This document shows, piece by piece, positions 39,451-48,331 of a stretch of 64,000 nucleotides of DNA; positions within the stretch are counted from its first letter, which is position 1; each line of letters starts with the position of its first letter. Below the pieces are notes generated by a model. The model made no database searches, was not told where the DNA came from, and saw only the letters and a list, made by a program, of their open reading frames with translations. Source of the DNA: a virus; IMG/VR virus record IMGVR_UViG_3300032245_001746, positions 248,001-312,000 of that record; one strand, written 5' to 3'. A program made the translations under genes and the position numbers.

Positions 39451-40065
39451 TCATTTTTCACATTTTTCTTTATTCAGTTGATTTTTTACTGTGAAGATTT
39501 GTTGTACAACAAGAATCATTGCTTCGTGAGCATCTTCTTGAAAATCAAAAACTATTGAAGAGAACGAGACATTTTTGAATTTCAGAGTGAATCTGAATTT
39601 AGATGAATCTTTATACAGATATGATTGATTAAGTTCAATCATATCTGTAACTTGCATAATATGATTTGTGTATGGAATTCTGACCATACTTTCCATTGGA
39701 TTTTTTTCATCATGAAGAAACTTCAGTGTTTCAACACTTTTTGGTTTTTCAGCAATTGAAATAACATCATCATGAAGAGAATAGGTTCCATTTTCAAGAG
39801 ATTTGAGTGTATTTTGAGAAATATTGTTTAAATTCATTAGAAGTTGAATTAGGCTAAGAGCCTGATCCAGTTCAATTGGTTCTGAGTAGAAATCAGCCAG
39901 ATTATTTCCTGTATAAACATGTACATTATATTTTCCGGGTTCAACAAGACTTGATGAGTAGTCAATTTTGGTAATTTCTTGTAATTTAGAAATTACGATT
40001 GAGGTATTAACCTTTGGAAAGGTTAGAAAGTTTCCAGTTTTGGCAAAAGTGGCGATAGTTGTCAT
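39451..40065 (-). CDS. hypothetical protein
   Basis: 204 residues from MTTIATFAKTGNFLTFP. Mostly alternating strands and helices, with no recognised motif. Promoter 40108. Confidence 0.65.
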   Translation of the reverse strand: MTTIATFAKTGNFLTFPKVNTSIVISKLQEITKIDYSSSLVEPGKYNVHVYTGNNLADFYSEPIELDQALSLIQLLMNLNNISQNTLKSLENGTYSLHDDVISIAEKPKSVETLKFLHDEKNPMESMVRIPYTNHIMQVTDMIELNQSYLYKDSSKFRFTLKFKNVSFSSIVFDFQEDAHEAMILVVQQIFTVKNQLNKEKCEK

Positions 40066-40128
40066 TGTTAATAATTTCTTGAAATTGAAAGGAGTTGATA
40101 TCGTTGTATTGTACAATCAAACTTGGTT

Positions 40129-40290
40129 TTACTTTTTCATTTGATTGAGATCATCAATAAAGCTTTGTATCATAGCGTATACAACCCAGATTGGACCGAG
40201 AAGTGTAGGAATGATATCTTTTCCAAGAAAAGCGAGAGCCATTGAAAATGCGAGCCAGAACAATCCGATGAAATACAGTATATCGATCAT
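40129..40290 (-). CDS. 53-residue membrane protein
   Basis: MIDILYFIGLFWLAFSMALA, FLGKDIIPTLLGPIWVVYAM then a polar tail. Two transmembrane segments. ATGA overlap with the stop of the gene at 40287. Confidence 0.6.
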   Translation of the reverse strand: MIDILYFIGLFWLAFSMALAFLGKDIIPTLLGPIWVVYAMIQSFIDDLNQMKK

Positions 40291-40706
40291 GAAATGATAC
40301 CTCCGTTATTAATTCCCAGTTCATTTTGAATTTTTCTCAATTTACTTTTTTCACCTTCTTGAAAGGAAAGAAGGTGTCTCATTTCTTGAAAATCGGATAA
40401 GAAATTTCGAATTTGTTGTCCATTCATATTTTTGAATGTAGATTCTAAAATAAGATCTGGTGTATTTCTTTTTTCTGACAATCCAAGAATTTCAATTACG
40501 AGATTTTGGTTTGTTACCATAAAAACGCAATTTGTTGCTCTTTCGTTCATGGAAAAGAGTTTAATTTTTTGGTTATCAACATGAGTTTGTCCAAAAAAGA
40601 TGGATGTTGTATCTGATTCGAAATATGGATTTCCGGACCAATTTTTGACTTTTGGACCGAGCCACACAGTAATGGAGGTTGCATTATTTTGAATTGTTAT
40701 TTCCAC
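40287..40706 (-). CDS. hypothetical protein
   Basis: 139 residues (MEITIQNNATSITVWLGPKV). A beta-rich N-terminal half similar in layout to the protein at 34407, then a basic helical end. Promoter 40750. Confidence 0.65.
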   Translation of the reverse strand: MEITIQNNATSITVWLGPKVKNWSGNPYFESDTTSIFFGQTHVDNQKIKLFSMNERATNCVFMVTNQNLVIEILGLSEKRNTPDLILESTFKNMNGQQIRNFLSDFQEMRHLLSFQEGEKSKLRKIQNELGINNGGIIS

Positions 40707-40758
40707 AGTAAAACTCCAGAATTTAGTTTATTTGGATTAACATGTTTACATTGTACAA

Positions 40759-41319
40759 TCAAACTTTGTGATCATTTTGAATAATTTCGTCATATTGTAT
40801 TAAGCAACCATTTGAATCTTCAATAAAGATCAGGTTATTATTTTGATCATATTTGCGTTTTTCCCACCAACCATTTGAATCTTCAATAAAGATCAGATTA
40901 TTATTTTGATCATAATCATATTTTACTGAATAATCATTTGAATTTTTATAAAGAATTAGATTATTATTTTGATCATATTTGTGTTTCATGTGAAACGAGT
41001 ATGATCGTTTAATCGTCAGTTCGTTATTAACAATTCCAAATAGTTGATAATATTCTTCTTTTGGAATTTCTCTGATGACACGTAGTTTATTTGTTACAGA
41101 TTTATCACAAGAATGGATACATTCGCCTAAATCTTCAATTTCGAGTAATTTGAAATTATGTTGAATTGAATAATGGTTCAATACGTTAATTGGATTTTTA
41201 CAATAGTGGAATCCATATTTGCACATAACTGGAGTTCTTGGTAATTCGTAGGTTTTTCCGATTTCGAATTTATGATTTAGACAAATGAAATCATAGGTTG
41301 CTTTGAATCCGGTTTTCAT
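40759..41319 (-). CDS. DUF7666-like protein with YD-type repeats
   Basis: 186 residues. N-terminal domain: GFKATYDFICLNHKFEIGKT, YGFHYCKNP, FKLLEIEDLG, VTNKLRVIRE. The tail has three or four units of YDQNNNLIxxEDSNGWW type, repeated almost exactly at DNA level (units of about 51-60 bp). Such YD motifs are seen in RHS proteins. First of three tandem members behind promoters further right. Confidence 0.8.
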   Translation of the reverse strand: MKTGFKATYDFICLNHKFEIGKTYELPRTPVMCKYGFHYCKNPINVLNHYSIQHNFKLLEIEDLGECIHSCDKSVTNKLRVIREIPKEEYYQLFGIVNNELTIKRSYSFHMKHKYDQNNNLILYKNSNDYSVKYDYDQNNNLIFIEDSNGWWEKRKYDQNNNLIFIEDSNGCLIQYDEIIQNDHKV

Positions 41320-41346
41320 TTGTTACTTTCCTTTATTTGTTAATAA

Positions 41347-41862
41347 CTATTTTTGACCAAATTTGGCATCGATTAACTTATTATTTTGATCATATTCATA
41401 TTTTGACCACAAGCCATTTGCGGATTCACAATAAGTTTCATTATTATTTTCATTAAATTCGTATTTGGTCCAATCACCAAATGAATCTTCATAACGAATA
41501 CGATTATTATTTTCATCAAATGTTTGTTTTGTCCAATAACCAGCTTCATAATTAGTTGTCAATTGATTGTTAATAATTCCAAATAGTTGATAATATTCTT
41601 CTTTTGGAATTTCTCTGATGACACGTAGTTTATTTGTTACAGATTTATCGTATTTGGTGATTGATATGCCAAGATCTTCAATTTCGAGCAAACGAAAAGT
41701 GTGTTTAATTGGATAATAACCAAGAACATCGATTGGATTTTTACAATAATGAAATCCATATTTACAAGGAATTGGAGTTCCTGATAATTCGTAGGTTTTT
41801 CCGATTTCGAATTTATGATTTCTGCAAGAGAAATCGTAGGTTGCTTTGAGTCCAGTTTTCAT
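41347..41862 (-). CDS. DUF7666-like protein
   Basis: 171 residues (MKTGLKATYDFSCRNHKFEI). Same N-terminal domain as the neighbouring copies; the tail carries NxNNxxYEDSFGDWTKYEF-type units. No promoter element lies between it and the adjoining copies, so the three are co-transcribed. Confidence 0.8.
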   Translation of the reverse strand: MKTGLKATYDFSCRNHKFEIGKTYELSGTPIPCKYGFHYCKNPIDVLGYYPIKHTFRLLEIEDLGISITKYDKSVTNKLRVIREIPKEEYYQLFGIINNQLTTNYEAGYWTKQTFDENNNRIRYEDSFGDWTKYEFNENNNETYCESANGLWSKYEYDQNNKLIDAKFGQK

Positions 41863-41865
41863 TTG

Positions 41866-42396
41866 TTACTTTCTATCTTTTTGTTTGTGATAAGAGAAAT
41901 AACTAGTTACATTGTTATTTTGATCATATGTACGAATTGAATGATAACCAGATGAATCTTCAATATATGTTAGATTATTTCTTTCATCATATTCATATTT
42001 TAGCCAAGCACCATATGAGTTTTCAAGATAAATCAGATTATTATTTTGATCATATTTGTGTTTTACCCAAATACCATTTAGTCCATTAATAGTCAGTTCA
42101 TTATTAATCATACCAAATAATTCATAATATTCTTCTTTTGGAATTTCTCTTACAACACGTAATTTATTTGTTGCAATTTTATCTTCATGATAGATTGATA
42201 TGCCAATATCTTCAATTTCCAATAGATGGAAATCATTTTGAATTGGATAATATCCAAGAACATCAATTGGTTTGACGCAATAATGAAAACCATATTCGCA
42301 AGGAATTGGAGTTCCTGGTAATTCATAGGTTTTTCCGATTTCGAATTTGTGATCTCTGCAATAGAAATCGCGTGTAGCTTTGAATCCGATTTTCAT
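41866..42396 (-). CDS. DUF7666-like protein
   Basis: 176 residues from MKIGFKATRDFYCRDHKFEI. The tail has three YD-like units (YDQNNNLIYLENSYGAWLKY). ATGA overlap with the gene at 42393. Confidence 0.8.
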   Translation of the reverse strand: MKIGFKATRDFYCRDHKFEIGKTYELPGTPIPCEYGFHYCVKPIDVLGYYPIQNDFHLLEIEDIGISIYHEDKIATNKLRVVREIPKEEYYELFGMINNELTINGLNGIWVKHKYDQNNNLIYLENSYGAWLKYEYDERNNLTYIEDSSGYHSIRTYDQNNNVTSYFSYHKQKDRK

Positions 42397-42785
42397 GATT
42401 TTTTCTTTACTGCATTTAGACAATGGTGGAAATTATTTGCATCACAGCGTTTATTTGGATTCGGATAATATTTTTCGAACCAATTTTCAATCATTTTATG
42501 ATCAATGAGTTCTGATGTTGGATTCCAAAAACAAACGACACAACCGTCTAAAATGCACCAATTAAGGGAGATACAAACTGATCTATCGTCATATTTTCCT
42601 ACAGTTATTAGGAATCCATTAATTTGGTCCCAATTTTCAATTTCTGGATATTGGCAATAACTGCTTTTTTTGCAAAATTTTGACCATAATTCATGGTAAG
42701 CAAAATCATCTGCTTCAACAAGAAATTGTGTAACAGCAATACGACTTTCTGGGTTATTATATTTTTCAAAAAATTCGCGATTCAT
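42393..42785 (-). CDS. hypothetical protein
   Basis: 130 residues (MNREFFEKYNNPESRIAVTQ), Cys/Trp-rich: CISLNWCILDGCVVCFWNP. No family recognised. Confidence 0.65.
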   Translation of the reverse strand: MNREFFEKYNNPESRIAVTQFLVEADDFAYHELWSKFCKKSSYCQYPEIENWDQINGFLITVGKYDDRSVCISLNWCILDGCVVCFWNPTSELIDHKMIENWFEKYYPNPNKRCDANNFHHCLNAVKKKS

Positions 42786-42806
42786 AATTTTCCCTTTAAA
42801 TCGAAT

Positions 42807-43098
42807 TTAGTTGCAAGATTGAATTTCGAAATATGAAGAGCAGCAATCGCAACCTGGTTCAATTCTTACAACTTGTACTTTTCTGAGTTTAGATCTTTTT
42901 GATCCATGAGGTTTATAGGATTGGACGAATTTTTTTCTTCCGAATTTTTCCAGAGCATCCCAGGGATGATCAATTTTAGAAATTGGAAGATTTTTTGGAT
43001 TTACAGCACCTGGAATTCCGTAGTCGATAAGTTTTACCAATTTCAAACTTATAACCTCGGCACACGAAATTATAAGTGGCTTTAAATCCTGTTTTCAT
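42807..43098 (-). pseudogene. broken DUF7666 copy fused out of frame to another tail
   Basis: From the ATG at 43098 the frame reads MKTGFKATYNFVCRGYKFEI then GKTY, exactly the start of a DUF7666 protein. It then runs into RLRNSRCCKS and stops at 42973. The adjacent frame is open from there to 42807 (DYGIPGAVNPKN ... PGCDCCSSYFEIQSCN) but has no good start codon of its own. A one-base change or a recombination joint near 43030 explains both. Confidence 0.65.
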
Positions 43099-43115
43099 TT
43101 GAAATGCTTTCATGT

Positions 43116-43514
43116 TTAGGCAGCTTTTTGCTCATAAGAGCAAGTTAGACAATATTTATTGTCATTAATAGATATTGTCCAGTCAACACCAACTTTGTTA
43201 TTTCTTGGAGAAAAGAAACAAACTGAATCTGTCAAATGGTTGTCATTAATTCCAGCGTGAATTAATAATCCTTTTAGAGTTCTTGGACCTTGACCAAAAT
43301 AACCCCAACAAACGCCATCGAAAATGCAAAATCCATTTTCTCCAACGAATTTAACTCTTTCATGAAAGTTAGAATAAGTTACACCATTAGATGTTCTTTT
43401 GCTATACCATCGGTATCCAATAATTTCATGAATTTTTCCGAGACGATCAATATGTTTTGGAGCATTTTCTTCAACTTTTGAAGAAGATCCATATTCGTAG
43501 CGATATTTAACCAT
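43116..43514 (-). CDS. hypothetical protein
   Basis: 132 residues from MVKYRYEYGSSSKVEEN. Cys/Trp-rich centre (GFCIFDGVCWGYFGQGPRTL) comparable to the gene at 42393. CLTCSYEQ at the end. Promoter 43559. Confidence 0.65.
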   Translation of the reverse strand: MVKYRYEYGSSSKVEENAPKHIDRLGKIHEIIGYRWYSKRTSNGVTYSNFHERVKFVGENGFCIFDGVCWGYFGQGPRTLKGLLIHAGINDNHLTDSVCFFSPRNNKVGVDWTISINDNKYCLTCSYEQKAA

Positions 43515-43572
43515 TATTAAATACTCCAAAAACACAATAAAAGTGAAGACGTATTTATATTGTACAATCAAA

Positions 43573-43591
43573 CTTTGAATCCAGTTTTCAT
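43573..43591 (-). pseudogene. DUF7666 start truncated by a promoter element
   Basis: ATGAAAACTGGATTCAAAG encodes MKTGFK, the exact start of the DUF7666 genes, and is immediately joined to the array promoter, giving MKTGFKV-stop. The rest of the gene is missing. Confidence 0.6.
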
Positions 43592-43616
43592 GATGTATTT
43601 TCTTTGTTTGATTATA

Positions 43617-44189
43617 CTATAGATCAGTAAAAACTATTCCATCAGGATTAATTTTCAAGTTTGCCAGATTTGATGATGGATGTTTGAAATAAAACATTTC
43701 CCACAAATTATTGTTAAACACTAATTTCATGATTAGTTCTTTATTTTCATTATAGAAATATTCTTGGCATGGTTTTCCTTCGTAAAAAACTTTACGATTT
43801 AAGATATTTCCGTTTTCAAAATAAATTGAGATTTCCATTATCTCAATTTCATTTCGAATAATAAGTGTTCGATTTGATGAATCATAAGAAAAATTTCTTC
43901 CCAATAGATTCATGATTTCATCAGGATTAGTTATTTCTCTTACAATTCGAATGTGATTAGAAAAAGAATAAGATTGATAATGTTCAGTAACTTTGGATAA
44001 GTCTTCGATTTGTAACAATTTAAATGTTGGACAAATCGAGACATAATTAAACATATCTTTTGGATTACGAAAATAAAGTAATCCATTTTTAAATCGTTCA
44101 ATTTTACCTGATACTTGATATTCTTTTCCAATTGACCATTTTGATTCAAAACATTCTTCATTTACTGTTGCTAAATAACCTTTTGACAT
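43617..44189 (-). CDS. divergent DUF7666-like protein
   Basis: 190 residues (MSKGYLATVNEECFESKWSI). The family pattern is recognisable: SIGKEYQVSGK, GLLYFRNPKDMFNYV, FKLLQIEDLS, NHIRIVREIT. The cysteines and His of the FHYC block are replaced (LLYF). The tail differs and keeps one NENKELIMKLV unit. Confidence 0.7.
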   Translation of the reverse strand: MSKGYLATVNEECFESKWSIGKEYQVSGKIERFKNGLLYFRNPKDMFNYVSICPTFKLLQIEDLSKVTEHYQSYSFSNHIRIVREITNPDEIMNLLGRNFSYDSSNRTLIIRNEIEIMEISIYFENGNILNRKVFYEGKPCQEYFYNENKELIMKLVFNNNLWEMFYFKHPSSNLANLKINPDGIVFTDL

Positions 44190-44218
44190 AATTTTCTCAG
44201 TTTGAAAAATTTTGTTGA

Positions 44219-44752
44219 TTACATTTTCCTATTAATGCCATTTAAAGCATCTTGCCAATAAGAAAGTGAGGTGGTTAATCTTTTGTTTTCTGTAGAACAG
44301 ATTAATTTGTTTAGAAAATCAAACAATTTTTGAGCAAGTTTTTCTTGACCAAGAATTGTAGCAGAAGCTAAAAATCTTGTAATTCTTAGTGAATTGTGAT
44401 TAAATTCTGCCCATGTGTATAATTGTTTATCCAAATTTGGAAGAATTTGAATGTTGTCATTTTCAAATGAAAGACCAAGAAATTTCAAAAATCTTTTTGA
44501 TGCTTTTTCGAAATTTCGAATTAATTCAAGATCTGTTCGAAATAGTTCGATAGTTTCTCGATCTAACAATGGAGCATCTTTATTAAAAGCGCTTGCTTTT
44601 TCTAAAGGAAAAATAACTTGAATGAAGTTATGGCATTCTTCGAACCAATCATCATTTTGATTCAAAACTTGATCAAAAGTTAAGTTGTAAACTTGTTCAT
44701 TTTTATAAAATGAAATCAATCTTTTATTCAAGCTATTCTCCTTTTTCTTCAA
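44219..44752 (-). CDS. opioid-growth-factor-receptor-like (OGFr) domain protein
   Basis: 177 residues. NDDWFEECHNFIQVIFPLEK, ASAFNKDAPLLDRETIELF and RFLKFLGLSF match the OGFr_N domain (PF04664), which opens with a W/F-E-x-x-H-x-x-I-Q-x-x-FPL signature. The family occurs in bacteria and phages as well as animals, with no known biochemical role. It overlaps the gene at 44749 by 4 bp. Confidence 0.75.
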   Translation of the reverse strand: MKKKENSLNKRLISFYKNEQVYNLTFDQVLNQNDDWFEECHNFIQVIFPLEKASAFNKDAPLLDRETIELFRTDLELIRNFEKASKRFLKFLGLSFENDNIQILPNLDKQLYTWAEFNHNSLRITRFLASATILGQEKLAQKLFDFLNKLICSTENKRLTTSLSYWQDALNGINRKM

Positions 44753-44988
44753 TACATGAGTTCTTCATTTTTTTCTTCTTCTGCAAATTTAGATAAGCAT
44801 CTAGGGCAATCTGCATGTGCTTTAATATGCAAAGAATCAATAATTGAACAAATTTGTTCAATTATTGATTCTTCAACGCCTTCTTTTTCCAATATTGCCC
44901 AAGCTTTTTCTGCATCGGGACTCATTACATTATCTTCTGGTGGACCAGAGCAACCGGGAGGATATGACCAGCCAAACATTCCTGACAT
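44749..44988 (-). CDS. small hypothetical protein
   Basis: 79 residues (MSGMFGWSYPPGCSGPPEDN). The proline-rich N-terminus resembles short phage/proteobacterial proteins with a WSYPPGC signature. A helix and CPRC follow. ATGA coupling to the OGFr gene. Confidence 0.65.
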   Translation of the reverse strand: MSGMFGWSYPPGCSGPPEDNVMSPDAEKAWAILEKEGVEESIIEQICSIIDSLHIKAHADCPRCLSKFAEEEKNEELMY

Positions 44989-45006
44989 TTTTAATATTCC
45001 TGTTTT

Positions 45007-45174
45007 TTAGTAAAGTTTTTCAATTTCTCTGTATACTCCAGTAATAATGTTATTGTTTTTCAATTTCAAACTGTCATGAACTAGATCAGCAAGTTCTTTT
45101 GTTTCAAACTTCAAAACAATTGAATGAATTGCATTGCCAGATTTATGAGTCGTTGTTACGAAAATTTGATACAT
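45007..45174 (-). CDS. small hypothetical protein
   Basis: 55 residues from MYQIFVTTTHKSGNAIH. One strand pair and a helix (TKELADLVHDSLKL). Same plan as the genes at 51331 and 56384. Confidence 0.6.
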   Translation of the reverse strand: MYQIFVTTTHKSGNAIHSIVLKFETKELADLVHDSLKLKNNNIITGVYREIEKLY

Positions 45175-45177
45175 TGT

Positions 45178-45341
45178 TTGACTTTCTGAAAAGAGAGAAT
45201 ACTTGTATATCATTGGTAATTACTGTTGTAATGACCAACCATTCACTATAACAGCATAGTTACTTTACAAGTGTTGATTTTCGTGTCGTTTAATTTAGAC
45301 ACTGCTTTCTCAACACTAATAAGTGTGTTGAGTTTTGCCTG
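45178..45341 (-). ncRNA. structured intergenic RNA
   Basis: A 164-bp gene-free stretch on the leftward transcript. CTCAACAC/GTGTTGAG (8 bp), GTGTC/GACAC, then ACTTGTA/TACAAGT (7 bp) enclosing ACTAT/ATAGT and GGT-ATTAC/GTAAT-ACC hairpins. The last domain has a tRNA-like outline but only two arms. No array promoter precedes it. Confidence 0.5.
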
Positions 45342-45536
45342 TTAGTTCACATTGTTAGTAGCATGTGGCTTTGATCGCCATGAAGGAATTTTCTTCATAG
45401 CAATTCCTTCATTCATTGCTTGGCGATCAAATTCATCCAGTACAATTGTTGCATTTGCTGGAATCGTTCCATATCCGCCACCAGAAGTTCTTGCAATTGG
45501 TTTACGTCTTACTGTATTACGATTGCGAGGCATCAT
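45342..45536 (-). CDS. small basic protein
   Basis: 64 residues (MMPRNRNTVRRKPIARTSGG); TTGGAGATTA upstream. Basic N-terminus, then FDRQAMNEGIAMKKIPSW. Possibly nucleic-acid-binding. Promoter 45577. Confidence 0.65.
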   Translation of the reverse strand: MMPRNRNTVRRKPIARTSGGGYGTIPANATIVLDEFDRQAMNEGIAMKKIPSWRSKPHATNNVN

Positions 45537-45585
45537 TAATCTCCAAAGAATTATTGTTTAGAACCAACACTCACAGATTGTACAA

Positions 45586-45873
45586 TCAAACTTCTGGACG
45601 GATTGTTGAAAACGATACTGGTATAATTTCCTGAAAACAAAGTATCCAATTTTCACTTATAGCTTGTTCAAGCACATCATAATGAACAAGTGCTTGTTCA
45701 GCTTCCGAAACCGTATTAAAAATAAAATCAAACGCAAATTCGTAAACTTCAGGATCGGAGTTTGGAACAATCAGTCTTTTATTTTTGCTTTCATCTTCAA
45801 CAAGAATTCGCCACACATAATTCTTTTCTGAACTTAATTCCATTATGTGGAATTCATTAATTTTTTTAAGCAT
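45586..45873 (-). CDS. hypothetical protein
   Basis: 95 residues (MLKKINEFHIMELSSEKNYV), alpha/beta, no motif. No array element directly upstream; the gene may be read from promoter 46301 through the DUF4313 gene. Confidence 0.65.
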   Translation of the reverse strand: MLKKINEFHIMELSSEKNYVWRILVEDESKNKRLIVPNSDPEVYEFAFDFIFNTVSEAEQALVHYDVLEQAISENWILCFQEIIPVSFSTIRPEV

Positions 45874-45938
45874 GTTGTTTTTCTTAAAAAGTTGGAAGAA
45901 AAAAAAGACATAACACTTATGTCATCAATGATCAATTG

Positions 45939-46259
45939 TTAAGGAATGTTTTTCATAAGCTTCCAGACTTGTAATTCTACAAATCCAGATGCAATTCGTT
46001 TTTGTGTATCACGAAAAACATCAGGAAGCAAATTCAGCAATTGGAGAACCCATTCATTTTCTGAATGAACTTTTACAATAATTTCATTCTCTTCGAGAGG
46101 AATTTCTGGCACATTAACTGTAACCTTTCCCCAAGATTCAATTAATTGATTATCTTCAACAACATAAGCGATAATACACAATCGTTTAGATTGATGATAA
46201 AGATCGGTCTTCAACTCAATTTCAACATTTTCATTAAATGCTTTAATTGTTGTTCTCAT
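45939..46259 (-). CDS. DUF4313-like protein
   Basis: 106 residues from MRTTIKAFNENVEIELKTDL. WGKVTVNVPEIPLEENEI, KVHSENEWVLQLL and SGFVELQVWKL match DUF4313, a family common on conjugative elements and phages. No established function. Promoter 46301. Confidence 0.65.
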   Translation of the reverse strand: MRTTIKAFNENVEIELKTDLYHQSKRLCIIAYVVEDNQLIESWGKVTVNVPEIPLEENEIIVKVHSENEWVLQLLNLLPDVFRDTQKRIASGFVELQVWKLMKNIP

Positions 46260-46315
46260 TTTATGATCCAAAAAAGAAAGTTTTGTTTCAACATCAACAC
46301 ATTGTACAATCAAAC

Positions 46316-46936
46316 TTAAAAAGCTTGAATGTTTTCAGAGTTATTATTTCTCCAATGAGCCAAGCAAAAATGTTGTTTTAATTCTGCATTATAACCAATT
46401 ACGGCACAAGGAGAATTTTCTTGAATATTGTTGGGATACAAAATCGCAACATATTCAAATGGATTATCTGTAGTGTGGAAATTAACAATTTCTCGTACAG
46501 TTTTTGGTAAAAGAACAAATGTTGTTGGAATATATTTTTCATCTTCTTCAATATGAAAGATAACTCCAGATCTGAAGTTTGAATACGTATTTTTGTAACA
46601 TGGAATTTTATAAACTCCAAATTCATTAATTGAGTGTTCTGTTAGAACAAAGTGTGGATTTACCAATGACCATTTTGGTAAACCATCATTATTCTTCATT
46701 GAGAGCAACAATTGCAAATTAATTAATTTGCCATTAAATTTTAGAACGCCACCACTACTTGCTTTTAACAAAGCAGCATATTGCATTTCAGCAATAGTTC
46801 CAGATTCAAGTTGATCAATTAATTTTTGATTAATTGATGCTTTGGTTTCTTCTGAAACCAAAGCATCAACAATTGGATTTTCTGAATTTTGCAGTGGATG
46901 TACAGATTTAGTATGACGCTTAAAGAGATTAAACAT
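46316..46936 (-). CDS. hypothetical protein
   Basis: 206 residues from MFNLFKRHTKSVHPLQN. Helical N-terminal part (EETKASINQKLIDQLESGT) and a beta-rich rest; no family. Confidence 0.65.
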   Translation of the reverse strand: MFNLFKRHTKSVHPLQNSENPIVDALVSEETKASINQKLIDQLESGTIAEMQYAALLKASSGGVLKFNGKLINLQLLLSMKNNDGLPKWSLVNPHFVLTEHSINEFGVYKIPCYKNTYSNFRSGVIFHIEEDEKYIPTTFVLLPKTVREIVNFHTTDNPFEYVAILYPNNIQENSPCAVIGYNAELKQHFCLAHWRNNNSENIQAF

Positions 46937-46974
46937 AAATTGCTTTACTTTCTTTATCAAAATTTATTTTAAGG

Positions 46975-47286
46975 TCAGTGAGACATTTGTACAAATTTTA
47001 CAACATTTTGTTGTGCAATATACAGAGAATACAAAAGTGTGAAATTGTGATCTCCATAACGGCAACGTGCAATAATTCTGTTTTCAGGAACTGTCAAAAC
47101 GGCTTCATTTAGTGCTTGTGGATGACGATATTTAACTTGTTCTACAACAGAAAGAACAAGTTCAACTTCACCAAATCCAACTACTTCTTTTTCATTTGAT
47201 GAAATGTGAAATCCAAGAATATTTCCATATCCAACAGGATTTTCCATTGAATTAACAAAGGCACATGGAATGAAATTTTCAGTCAT
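46975..47286 (-). CDS. hypothetical protein
   Basis: 103 residues from MTENFIPCAFVNSMENPVG. The leader between promoter 47335 and the ATG is nearly the same as that of the gene at 45939 (GATCCAAAAAAGAAAG), a duplicated promoter-leader. Confidence 0.65.
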   Translation of the reverse strand: MTENFIPCAFVNSMENPVGYGNILGFHISSNEKEVVGFGEVELVLSVVEQVKYRHPQALNEAVLTVPENRIIARCRYGDHNFTLLYSLYIAQQNVVKFVQMSH

Positions 47287-47343
47287 TTTGTGATCCAAAA
47301 AAGAAAGTTTTGTTTTACATCATTACATCAACACATTGTACAA

Positions 47344-47856
47344 TCAAACTTTACTTACATATTTGCGGTCAATTTCATTATTGTTTTCATCAAATTTTTG
47401 CCAATAGCCATTCGAGTTTTCAAAATAAATTTCATTATTATTTTCATCATATTCGTATTTCATCCAATAATTATCTGAATCTTCATAACGAATACGATTA
47501 TTTCTTTCATCAAATGTTCGTTTTGCCCAATAACCAAATTCATCAGTAGTTGTTAATTGATTATTAACAATTCCAAACAAAGAATAATATTCTTCTTTTG
47601 GTACTTCTCTTACAATTCGGATTTTATTTGTTACTGTTTTATTTCCTTCGGTGATTGATTCACCCAAATCTTCAATTTCCAATAATCGAAAATTATGTTT
47701 AATTGGGTAATAACCAATAACATCAATTGGTTTGATGCAATAATGAAAACCATAATTGCAAGGAATTGGAGTTCCTGGTAATTCGTAAGTTTGACCAATT
47801 TCAAACTTATGATCTATACACATAAAATCGTAGGTAGCTTTAAATCCGGTTTTCAT
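47344..47856 (-). CDS. DUF7666-like protein
   Basis: 170 residues (MKTGFKATYDFMCIDHKFEI). N-terminal domain as in the other copies; the tail has three units around YEYDENNNEIYFENSNGYW. ATGA overlap with the gene at 47853. Confidence 0.8.
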   Translation of the reverse strand: MKTGFKATYDFMCIDHKFEIGQTYELPGTPIPCNYGFHYCIKPIDVIGYYPIKHNFRLLEIEDLGESITEGNKTVTNKIRIVREVPKEEYYSLFGIVNNQLTTTDEFGYWAKRTFDERNNRIRYEDSDNYWMKYEYDENNNEIYFENSNGYWQKFDENNNEIDRKYVSKV

Positions 47857-48107
47857 TCTCTTTTAAGAGTTAAGTTCACAAGATAAAATCCATCTAGATT
47901 TTCATCAAAATTAGACGTATCCATTGGAATTGCATAAAATGTTGGAATATCGTTAATAACTTCGCCAATGCAAGCGAATGCAACTTTTCCATTAAAAATG
48001 GAAGGAATTGTTGCAGAAAAACCATTTCCACCATCTTTATCAGATCTTACATACAAATGATTTTTGTATGAAATCAATTTATTACATGGAACGTCTTTGC
48101 ACAACAT
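47853..48107 (-). CDS. hypothetical protein
   Basis: 84 residues (MLCKDVPCNKLISYKNHLYV), beta-rich, with two N-terminal cysteines. Overlaps both neighbours. Confidence 0.6.
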   Translation of the reverse strand: MLCKDVPCNKLISYKNHLYVRSDKDGGNGFSATIPSIFNGKVAFACIGEVINDIPTFYAIPMDTSNFDENLDGFYLVNLTLKRE

Positions 48108-48310
48108 TATTGTAATTTACCTTTAAAGAATCTTGAAAAGATAATTTTGGTTACTTTTTTAGAACCAGAATTATAAGAATCACCAAAAATGGATTTTCCC
48201 CAAAATTTGTTTTCTTTAATGCTACTTGGACAGACAGTGAGCATTTCTCCATTATGCTCAACTGTATCTCCAATTACAATTTCATTAATGTTAACTTGTT
48301 TTTTAATCAT
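48107..48310 (-). CDS. small hypothetical protein
   Basis: 67 residues (MIKKQVNINEIVIGDTVEHN). IVIGDTVEHNGEMLTV and SKKVTKIIFSRF suggest a small beta-barrel. One-base overlap with the next gene (TAATG). Confidence 0.6.
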   Translation of the reverse strand: MIKKQVNINEIVIGDTVEHNGEMLTVCPSSIKENKFWGKSIFGDSYNSGSKKVTKIIFSRFFKGKLQ

Positions 48311-48331
48311 TTTTGATCTTATCAGTAATTT

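Noticed and set aside
45178-45280. A tRNA-like fold in the intergenic RNA
   Set aside because: Only an acceptor-like stem and two arms are present. There is no T-loop GTTC/AATCC box or anticodon arm, so it is listed as a structured RNA only.
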